Of a stretch of 64,000 bases of DNA, positions 8,463 to 18,361 are shown piece after piece. The notes under the pieces were generated by a model, which saw nothing but the letters and a program-made list of their open reading frames with translations, ran no database searches and was not told the origin of the DNA. Source of the stretch: Hemileia vastatrix (Eukaryota; Basidiomycota; Pucciniomycetes; Pucciniales; Zaghouaniaceae); NCBI GenBank assembly GCA_030280995.1, contig JASXTE010000078.1:1-64000 (forward strand). The letters run 5' to 3'. Both the position numbers and the translations under genes were made by a program. The stretch's first letter is position 1. The number at the start of each line of letters is the position of its first letter.

Positions 8463-11400
8463 TTAAACGTCTGAGGCCTCGGAAGTCTGATAAACCAATT
8501 CGAAGTCTTCTTCTTGACTTCCCTCACTGACATGTTCAGCATGTTCGAAAGGATCTTCTTCATCGCTTGCAGAGTCCAAACTTGGAGAGTGAAGACTTGC
8601 TTGTTTCCAATCACTCTCAGAACGAAGATCTACCGAAGGAGTCTCAGCGGCAGTGGAAGGAGCAGCGACACTCTCTCCTCTGACACTTTCGGGAGCGAAA
8701 GGAACCAGAATCGAAGAGTTACCAGAGAGTTCTAGGGCTCTGAGATTGGCAGAAGATGAAGGACTTGGATTGTTCTCGTTTTGAACCTTGATGTCAATCC
8801 AGAGTTGATCACCGAAGGTGGCTAGATCATCGCTTCCTAGACTTCCAAGTTTCCAATAGCTTTGATAAGACCCTTCTGTTTCTGGAGCTTCGATTGAGTT
8901 GACTTGAATGACGACTTCTTGACCTGGTTGGATAGATTTAGATTCTCCTCCTTCTGGAATGATGGGAACTTGATGACCACGAGAGAAGTTGAAAGTCTCT
9001 CCAGCGATCAATGAAACATATGTTTCTGATCCCCAAGCTCTCAATCCATCGTTACGAATGAGCCATTTCTTGTCGAAGATCGATCCAGCAGCAACTACGG
9101 TACCATCGTTTAGGGTAACGTCACGAACGAACGTTGCCTCGAAATCTGAGGTGGCATCAGAGGTGGAAGCTGCAGACGATGGAACTTGAGGAACAGCAGC
9201 ATCGATCTGTTGAGAAGTGGCTTGGTCTTCAGTAGAAGTTTCGAGAGTCTGGATCTCGAAAGGCTTAGTCTCAGATTCCTGAAGAGCGTCCAGGGCCTTT
9301 GAGATGGATTCAAACTCTTGAGCAGACAAGCAGTCGAGATCTACGACGGTGTTCTTGTTCTGTGAGGAGAGAAGAGAGAAAGAGGTTGAAACGTTAGCAG
9401 AGAGCCAGAGAGTAAGACCACTTTTAAACCTTTGACTCGCTCGTCGAAGAACCGAAACTTACCTCGTTCCACATGGCATTTGATGCTTTCATAGCTTCAA
9501 CGACAGCGTTAGCAGCTGCTTCTCCACCGTTCTTAATCCTCAGAGCTAATAGACGTTTCTCTTCGAAAGAGAAGGCAGAGCCATCTGGAGCATCTTCTTC
9601 AAGAACTTGGATGATTGTTTCTTCCTTCTTCTCCTCCTTCTCTTCAGATTGGGAAGTAGAAGTAGAAGGCTTAGAAGATGGATTCGAGCGAACTGCTTCT
9701 CTGAAAGAAGGTGGAGCTGAAGTAGGATCTGCCTTGTTGAAACCAGGCTTACCGAAAGAGACGAGATGAGAAAGTTGCTTCATTTGATTTCTCGATTGAG
9801 GAAAGTTGATTCTGACGAATAGATGATCTTGACCTGAAGAGTTTGCATGCTCGATAGAATGCTTATCGATACAAGTCGAACAACAGTCGTAATCCTTGCA
9901 AGAGATACCTGTGAAAGAAGAAAGAGAAGACGAATCATTCGTTCAATGGAATGCCACTCAGCGAATGTCTCCCAAATTGACGACAAGAAGATCTTAACTC
10001 ACATTTGTATCTAGCACCTTCGACGCGTCCTTGACATGAATCACACTGGACGTATTCATGGAGAGGAGGTGGAGAGCTCTTCTTTGGAGAATCGAGCTTC
10101 AAGAATTGATGAGTCGGACCTTTTGCAGCAGTGTGAGAAACGGTTGCCGAAGAGCAAGATGAACAATAGTCGAAACCATCGCCTTTGCATCCAAGGCACT
10201 TGTAACGAGCTCCAGTGAAGGCTCTGACTTGACAACCTGAGAGATAAGAGGGTGAGATCGAAAGGGAGAGGGTGTGAGTATATGCCAGAGTTCCTCTCGG
10301 TATGTATCTCGAATTTAAGTTCATGAGCTCCACTCACCGTCACAGATGATTCCATGATGTCTCATCGAATGATGAGCAGCTGTTGGACGTTGACCTGCTG
10401 CTTGAACGATGATATCGTTCTTTTCTCTAATAGTCACCAAAGAATGACCAGGATGGTGCTTCTTAGCATCTACGATACAGGATTCACATAGATCGTAATC
10501 GGAACAGCTGAGACCTGTTGTTCAGAGATAGAGAAGAAGAGTATGAGGTTGGGATCAGAGGTTGATCTTTTTCTCCCCCCTACTAATCCGAGTCTACTAG
10601 CATTCACTCACATTTGTAGCGATTTCCAACGATGTTCTTGTTACATGCATCACAATTGGCGTCATGTCTGACCTTCTTCTCGACCTTGGGTGCAGGAGCT
10701 TTCTCGACTGGAGTCTTGATGGTAGAACTAGCCTCTTTCCCTAGACCCATTCCAGCTTCTTCTCCAAAGTTCTGAGCCATAGTCTTAGCGAAGTTGACTA
10801 AGAAGCCATTGGTCTGGTTCAGAGTAGAAGTAAGAGTAGAGATGGATTGGACCAAAGCCGTCTGATCGATGGAAGGAGCAGCGCTGGTTTGAGTCTCTTG
10901 AGCAGATGAGGACTTGACATCCGAATTGACTGCCTTCTTTTCTTGTACCGATGGAGGGACTGGTTGTTGAAGTGTATATTTGAAGGATTTAATAGGAGTC
11001 CAAGAAGCTTTAGGAGTGGTCGAAAGAATCTCCTTGCCATCTAAAGAAGCAGGAGTGACAGTCCCAGTAGAAGAAGAGGTAGATAAAGGAGTAGCAGTAT
11101 TGCTGACTGGTAGGACTACTTTGTAACGTTTATTTGATCCAGAACCTTGACTTGCAGCCGTGCCTTTGAGATCTTCAGAAGAAGACTTGATCAACTGAGC
11201 CATCGAAGCTGACGTCTCTACCAACTCATGAGCCACCTTTTCCAATTGAGATAGAGTACTGTTTGAACCATTTTGAGCTCCACCAGCTCCATTTCCATTT
11301 CCTGATTTGGCAATCCCATTTCCAACCATTTCCTTCTTATCCGTTGCTGACTTACGATTGACATTGATGGTCAATTGGAGTGCCATCCCCGCAAGAGTAT

Positions 11401-12124
11401 GCTTCCCAACCGATTCAGCAAACTTCTGCTTTGATGATGAATCCAATTTCTCCGTTCCTGGTGATGCTGATGCGAAGGCAGTCATTGGACTTGGACGGAA
11501 GTTGATAGAGGTGATGTCATCGACGCTGCAACCAAATGCAGGCGAATCCTTGATGGAGGTGATTCTACGCTTGATGTCCTTTCTGAAAGATCTGATGCAT
11601 TCGTCGGTCAAAAGAGAAGCGAAGAAAGAGAAGTACTGTTGGATTGGAACTTGATTAGGAACTGAAGTGATATTGAGCTGAGCATTGACTTGCAAGTGAA
11701 CCGGAACGAGAATGGTCAACAGCTGAGCTGGGAGTCTCTTTGGCATTGGACATTGAAAGAAAATATTGCAATCTTTATTATTTGAATAGTAAAAGTTTGG
11801 ATTGTACTGAGTGTCATCCTTCTTGTAGATCTCGATTCTGAGATGATCGACTGTAGAGTAGGCTGACTCTACGCTCTTAACTTGAGATATTTGACCGATT
11901 GGGATAGATTGTAATGGACCAAAGACGTGAATATCTAGATCCAATACCTTCTTGATCCCATTGCTACTTGGTTTCTGATGTTTCCAAACGACTGAAGCAG
12001 CCAAGAGCTTGAGTGATGATAGACTGGTTCCCTTGTTGATCCACTCTTCATGAAGATTGTTTGGAGATGGGAGTTCATTTGTCAAAGTACCACAGCAGAT
12101 GAACTTGGCCTTGATCTTCGACAT
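8463..12124 (-). CDS. Nbr1-like selective autophagy receptor: three ZZ zinc fingers plus FW domain
   Basis: Five exons: 12124-10612, 10514-10338, 10236-10003, 9908-9463 and 9359-8463; about 1088 residues. Residues 1-480 form a novel N-terminal region without an obvious PB1 domain. Three ZZ-type fingers follow at about 485-535 (CDACNKNIVGNRYKC..CSDYDLCESC), 555-610 (CDGC..GARYKCLGC..FDYCSSC) and 630-690 (CDSC..GARYKC..CKDYDCCSTC). The FW (Nbr1-like, four-tryptophan) domain sits at about 860-965 (TLNDGTVVAAGSIFDKKWLI.., then ..GSYQSYWKLG). The acidic tail contains EEDFELV near residue 1076, a good LC3-interacting-region motif. The ZZ-ZZ-ZZ-FW order matches fission yeast Nbr1, which delivers vacuolar hydrolases, and animal/plant NBR1 autophagy receptors. 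A role in cargo selection is inferred. Confidence 0.85.
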
Positions 12125-12278
12125 CTTGGAGAGATAAGAGTGAGTGGTTAGAGATGGTGGTGGTAGTGGATCAGAAGCTGACTGTCTTATCAGTCCCTCC
12201 AGGCTCGATCGCTAGCGCAGGTTAGTTTCAAGCATTCAATCATTTAAAGTTACAAAAAGATATTCATTTCTATTTCCT

Positions 12279-14304
12279 TCATTCACTGACACCCTCACCA
12301 TATTGATCTCCTCTCTCTTCCCTGACTCCTTCCTCTTCTATCTCTTTAGGCCACCAACTCGGTAGAAAGGGTCTGACGAACAGCGTCCTTCCTTCTTCGG
12401 TTTGGACAGACATTCCCAAGCCATTCTCTATATTTGAAGAAGAAGAAGATGGATCAGACCATCTCTTGACCTGTTCCAATCTCAAACATGCCAATCCTAC
12501 GTTTCCGATTCCAGAAGAGAACTTCCCTGCTGCTTTGCCTCGAGATGGCTTCTTGGGAGATGAAGTCGATTGTGAAGTTGAAGAGGAAGGGGTGGAGATT
12601 GGGAAAGATCGTATCTCTGTACCTGATTGAGGAAGTTCGTGAGAGAATTCTGGAGAGTAGGATAAGGAAGTGGGAGGACTGAGAAGTAGAAAGACGACGT
12701 GGAAGGTGTCGAAGGTCAGATTCTCGAAACAAGACTCGGCTTGATTTGTCTCTTGAGAGACGAAGTGTATTGAAGCTCTGGATGCTAGAAAGATGCTCAC
12801 CTTTCTCCTTCCTTGTAGAAGACGATTGGAACGACTCTCTTTCTCACGACTCCAGTATGATGAGTTCGAGCGGTCAATTCCTGTCCAACGTAACAGCCTT
12901 TCCTGAAATCGACTGCGAAGAAATCGAAAATACAGAAGCCACGAAAGTCAGCTAAAGCCACGCCTCGATGCGAAAAGAGGACGAAACCGAGTAGAGAAAG
13001 AAGGAGAACTCACTTCCATTCATGTAATCGCAACTCATTTCCAGAGGTAGACTGGAACTCTCTACGAAATCCAAAGGACCTTCTGGAACTCCTTGCATGA
13101 TTCTGTGAGCTGTATACGAATCTGAACTTGTTGTTGTATGCGTTCGAGAGGTCACTGTGGATGAGAAGCAGAGCAAAAATTCAATCGAAAGAGGATGGAG
13201 ACAAGCTTCAGGATCAGCAATCAGCATTTCATCTCTAAAGATCTTTTGTATAATAAGGAAGACTCACATTCATTTCCACTAGGAATCAAAACTCTCCTTC
13301 CCATCGCTGGACTTCTGACATCTCTGATCACAACCAAGTCATTTTCATCGTTTCCTTTCGATTCCAGATCCCCTTTCAACGAGACAAAAGTATCTTGATC
13401 TGAGTTTACATTTTCGTGCCCGCTTCCCCAGACTTGGTAGACTTGCCAATCTTGAGTGACGTCCTTGATAGAGACTTTGCTTCTCAGCTTGAACTTTTTG
13501 ATGAAAGAAGATAGAGAAGGCAAAGCTCTTGAGTCGCATTCCAACAAGAGATGAGCTGAAGAGGTTGATGGAGTGGAAGATTCTGATGGAGAAGGATGTT
13601 GATAGAGGTATACATCGGCTACCATTCGACCCTATAAGAGGTAAAAGAGGAAAGAGAAGGATGAGACGGAGGTTAGAGAGGGTAGAGCTTTGAAGAGAGC
13701 AATGAGCTCGAGTAGCTCTTGTAGGGCATTTTTGGCTCGTTGAGAGGTTTCTCGATCTTTTCCAGACTTGACTGGATCTTCACCAAGCTTCTCAAAAGTT
13801 CAACTGGTTATTTCGATCTACTGTGCTGGTTACTTTCGAAGAACTTCTCATCTCCACTTTTCCGCTACTCACATTTGGATGTAAGAAGACGGCATAGAGT
13901 ACCTTTGAGCCATCTTGTTCCTCTTTGATACCCTTTTCGAATATCCTGACATCGTTACTGATGAGGCCTTGGAGTAGTTTGAGAGTGTCTCTTCCTTTGA
14001 ACTCGATTATGGATCGATGAGGCACTTTGGCTAATGAGCCAGAAGAGCTACTGGCTTCTGTAGAGTAAGATCTCCTGTCCTGTCGCTGAGCTCTGAGTTG
14101 ATGAGAGTACTTTAAGGCTTGGTTTGAGGATGAGATTGAAGTAGATGCTCGTCGAGGTTGATAGCGTGAGACAGAAGTGGAAGTCGAGGCAGAGATTGAA
14201 GAAGAGTAGAATCTGTTCCCTCTGGCGCCTGTCGTCCTGTTTGATGCTCTATTTGAAGTTTGAGACAGTAAAGTATTCAGATAAGATTTTGAACTGGATC
14301 TCAT
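12279..14304 (-). CDS. IBA57: Mitochondrial Fe-S cluster assembly factor IBA57 (CAF17 family)
   Basis: Five exons: 14304-13873, 13631-13268, 13154-13014, 12912-12801 and 12678-12279; 482 residues. The first 90 residues are rich in Ser/Arg without acidic residues, a typical mitochondrial presequence. The GcvT-like fold follows, with a [10 protein letters not shown] helix, [13 protein letters not shown] and the family signature [22 protein letters not shown] near residues 310-330; the Cys is the conserved tetrahydrofolate-enzyme family residue. IBA57 works with ISA1/ISA2 in the mitochondrial matrix to mature [4Fe-4S] proteins such as aconitase and lipoate synthase. The C-terminal region has a Ser-rich insertion, longer than in yeast. 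It lies head-to-tail upstream of the Nbr1-like gene. The frame is intact. Confidence 0.9.
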
Positions 14305-14408
14305 GTCGGTAAGTCGATGTGGTGTTGTTGTTCAAGAGCAAAACGGAATTGCAATTTCCTTCGAGAACGAACTTCTTCTTTTTCGACCATCACATCAAAA
14401 CATTCACA

Positions 14409-16509
14409 ATGACCACCTCAAACTCTACTGAGGGCTCAAAAGATGCTCATTTACTAAACGAATCAGTCACTCTACCATGCGGAGCAGTCTCACCAAACAG
14501 ATTATTCAAGGTATGTCAGTTGTACTATCCCTTCTCTTTTATTCGGTGCTCACTTTCGTCTCTACTTTCCATCACAGGCGCCAATGGAAGAAATGTTGGC
14601 TACTTTTGGAGGTGGGAACCCAAATGGATTGCATCTCAATCTTTACAGGAAATGGGCAAAAGGAGGCTGGGGAATCATCATCACGGGCAAGTATCGATAA
14701 AGGACCTTTCCATCGTCGTCTCAGTTTGATACTGAAGAGATCTTCCAATCTCTCCCTCTCACAGGTAACGTCATGATAGATTCATCTCATCTAGGTCTAC
14801 CATTCGACGTGGTCCTACCACCGTCTCCTCATCTCGCAGCTTCAAAAGATCCATCTCTTCTCTCAAGTTTCAAAGCCTATTCGAAAGCGTGCAAAGGTCT
14901 AGAGGATTCAAGCCCCATCGATTCGTCTCATAAACCCCCTCTAGCAATAGTTCAACTGAATCATCCAGGGAGACAATCCATGAGAGGAGCAGGTAGATTG
15001 CCTTGGAAATCAAGCAAAGCTCCATCCCCAATCCCAATGGAGTCCACAGGTCTTTCACCCTTGGACTGGTTGTTATTTGGAATTCCAGACGAAATGACAA
15101 AAGAAGAAATGAAGGAAGTCACTAAAAGATTCGAAGATGCAGCTTATTTCTGTGAAATGAGTGGATTTGATGGAGTTGAGATTCATGGTTAGTTCGCACA
15201 GAAGGCGGTCAGGCTTCTTCCGAAGTGTCTCTTATTCGGTCTGACCTATAACCTTCTCTTGTTCCTTTTACTTCTTCATTCATTCAGCTTCTCATGGATA
15301 TCTTTTATCTTCATTCTTGAGTCCCAGAACCAATATTCGAACAGACGAGTATGGAGGCTCTCCAAAAGCAAGATGCAAACTTCTTCTGGAGATCGTCGAG
15401 GCTGTTAGGAAACGATGCTCGCCAACCTTTGTAGTTGGAGTCAAGGTAAGTAGAGACTGAAGATTCATCTTGCTCTAGCTTCGAAGACGCCAGCTGCCAT
15501 TCACTGATGTTCGCTTCATTTCACTCTTTGTCTTTCCAACCGAAAAAGCTCAACTCTTCGGACTTTATGAAAGGTGGTTTGTCAGAGGAAGACGCTTTGT
15601 TGAACGTCAGGTGGCTAGCCGAAAGCGGTGTCTGTGACTTCTGTGAAATTAGCGGCGGCAACTACGAGAATCCATGTGAGTTTATGAGAGCGTCGAGATG
15701 TTGATTCGCTCTTCACCACCACATTGACTCACCTCTCTACTTCTCGCCCCTGTTCAGCTTTCATCGCTACAGGATTCTCTGCTGACGAAGCTGATCTTCA
15801 AAACGAGAAGTTCTATGGAAAGAAGACTACTGCTTCTTCAGATGCTGCTTCTGAGCCCAAAGCTTCTATCAAACCATCAACTCAAAAACGGGAGGCTTTC
15901 TTCATCTCCTTCGCTTCCAAATGTCGGTCTATTATGCCTGAATCGTCAAAAATGAAGCTTTTGCTAGTGGGAGGATTGAGATCACGTTCTGGAATGGCTT
16001 CTGCTATTAGAGAAGGTGGAGTCGACATGGTAGGAATGGGAAGACCTTCAGCTCTGTTTCCAGAGCTAGCGAATGATATCTTGAACCTCGAGCTTCAAGA
16101 TCAGGATCCCAAGACAAAGACTCCTGAGTATCAAGTACCGGCAAACAGGTTCTTTAAATTGTTGGGAGCCGTCAAATTGGTTGGAGCTGGTTGGAATAGG
16201 TGAGTGAAACTTTGCTCCGAGGGCATTGTTCATCATCAAAGAAGAAAGCATCTTCTTCGTTCTGTCAGTTTGCCAACTTTACTCTCTTATCTTTTTGATT
16301 TCCAAAACTCTAACAGCGCTTGGCACGACGGACAGATGGCTTACCTTTCCAGAAACCAATCCGTTCAACCAAAGGCTTCTGTCGCCACTGTCCTTTCGAG
16401 CATTCTGTTTCCTTACCTGATTGACAACCAAAGCTTGGATTGGAAGATTCTACTGATATCTGCAATTGTGGTACTAGCTTCAATTTTCAAACTTTGGTCG
16501 ATGTTATAA
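14409..16509 (+). CDS. NADH:flavin oxidoreductase / Old Yellow Enzyme family, with C-terminal membrane anchor
   Basis: Seven exons: 14409-14510, 14578-14686, 14765-15187, 15288-15445, 15549-15675, 15758-16199 and 16317-16509; 517 residues. The TIM-barrel motifs are present: [39 protein letters not shown] followed by [47 protein letters not shown]. Such FMN enzymes reduce enoate or related substrates with NAD(P)H. After the barrel, a hydrophobic segment ([21 protein letters not shown]) ends the protein, suggesting tail anchoring to a membrane. That is uncommon among soluble OYEs. Intron 2 has a GC donor (GG|GCAAGT), needed to keep the TGNVMID reading. It is divergent from IBA57, with about 100 bp between starts. 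Confidence 0.9.
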
Positions 16510-16540
16510 CACATGGGATTTTTCAAATCTATCTGCATTC

Positions 16541-18134
16541 CTAATCTTGTTTTGTATCTAACACAATGAGATTTTCGATATTGACTACAAAATGCTCTGG
16601 TTTGAGATGAGGAGCATCGATCTGGATTGATTCCGTGATTTTACCTCGATGAGCTTCAGGCCGACGAATTGTGATCTTTAGGAATTGCAGTTTGGGCATC
16701 CGAATCAAGGCTTGAGCTTCCGAGACAGGTGCTGAGAAAAACTTTTGGCTAATTTCTAGGGCCTGTAAACTATGGCAACTTACTCTTAAGATAGTTGCAA
16801 TATTGTCTTGAGAAAGTATTCCTTTTGTAAGTATTGATCTGTCGAAGTTCAATTCGATTGTTTTCGCGTTCGAGAAGAAGTGACCTGCCCCAACAAGGAT
16901 TGATTTGATGGGGGAGCTTTCGTATACAATGGTGGAAGGTGGGCTTTTGAGCTTTAACCTGTCTAAATCTATAGTTCCCTTTTTGAAAAACTTTTGGAAT
17001 AACTTAAACAGGTCCTTCTCATCCTCCTCTCTGTCATCCTCACTGTCACTATCATTGTTGATGTAGTATCTATCGTAACTTTCATCACTAGCTAGGTTCT
17101 CTTCTATGATATTGCAGGAGAATTCCTTTAGATTAGAACACGCCCTGGTTAATGTGAAAAGTTTAAGAGAGGCTGCCACATCGGTTAGACTTCCTTGGAA
17201 ACTTAGACTGTTGAGCGTCTCTGCTGATCTTTTCAAAGCCGTGAGGCAGCGATCAAACTGAACTCGATCAACCTTAGTGGAGTCAAGACAGACGCTTCTG
17301 AGAGTATAATTAGACTTGATGGAGAACAGCTCCGTCTCGTTGAAGGAGAATTTTTCAATTGTGGTCTCGAAGTGTCTCCAAATTTCTCTCTCTGTCTCGA
17401 ACTCCTGTTTCCACCCTTTGCATACCTTCAAGCACTTGATCTTGGTCACAGCAGGAAGCGATGTGAAAATCCGACCTAGAACCTCCCTTGGAAGAAAAAC
17501 GAGAGGATCGAAGTGGACCAGTGGTTTCGAGCTGAGATAAGTTTGAGCAGACTTGAGATTTCCTGAAATGAAGAGACCTTCTTTGCCGTTTGAACATTTA
17601 GTGATCCCATTACCGAACTCTTTAGCAGCGATGGATTGGTAGATTTGACCGAGACAGAGATTGCACTGACGTTTGAATGAATGAAAGAGAAGGGGTGATG
17701 GGGTGAAACACTATGGTCAGAGAGATCGAACGTATACCGCACAAGAGCAGCTTAAGTCTCGGAACATAACACTGACCTTTGGATTGGAAGGATCGGAAGA
17801 GAGTGCCATTCTAGCATCTTGAAGCGCCAGCTCGTGTTCTCCCAGAGAACGAAGAGCTTCGGCTCGACCAAGAAGATACGGTACTCGCTCGACGGCCCTC
17901 TCTTGCATAGAATCGATAGCCTGGAAGGGAATGGGGCATAGCTAGGTTAGAAAGTATGCAGGAGGGCAAGAGCAACAGGCGACCGAGGCTAGAGGGAGGG
18001 AATGAATGCTGCATCTGAATTCTGACACCCTCTTTTTACAGTTTGCTCACCTGGGTACACTTTTCTCTTGCCGCAAGGTAGTCCTTGTGTTCTATATCAG
18101 TTTTGATACCAAACAGGCTAGGTAAAGGTGACAT
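16541..18134 (-). CDS. TPR + F-box + LRR protein, Pof3-like SCF substrate adaptor
   Basis: Three exons: 18134-18051, 17920-17777 and 17665-16541; 450 residues. The N-terminal 75 residues form a tetratricopeptide unit (KDYLAAREKCTQAIDSM, then LLGRAEALRSLGEHELALQDARMALSSDP). An F-box follows at about 120-165 (LVFLPREVLGRIFTSLPAVTKIKCLKVCKGWKQ). The rest is an irregular leucine-rich-repeat region. The TPR-F-box-LRR order is that of fission yeast Pof3 and budding yeast Dia2, SCF ubiquitin ligase adaptors that protect replication and telomeres; F-box binding to Skp1 is family knowledge. The exact orthology is an inference. The stop lies only about 30 bp from the end of the convergent OYE-like gene. 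Confidence 0.8.
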
Positions 18135-18361
18135 GCTTGTCGAAAGAGAAAGAGAAGTCGAGTTTTGAGGCTTGTGATGCTTTGGTTCAGAAGAAGACTT
18201 GTTTTCTGATTTCTTTCTCGAGAGAATCCCAATCGTTCGGTTCGTGTCCTCTCCATTTCGTCACATCATTCTACCTTTGCTCGTGTGAAGAATCGATCAA
18301 TTGAAAGAAGAAATCTACATGTGAAGATACAGATACAAGCATTTGACGAAAACATGGTTGC

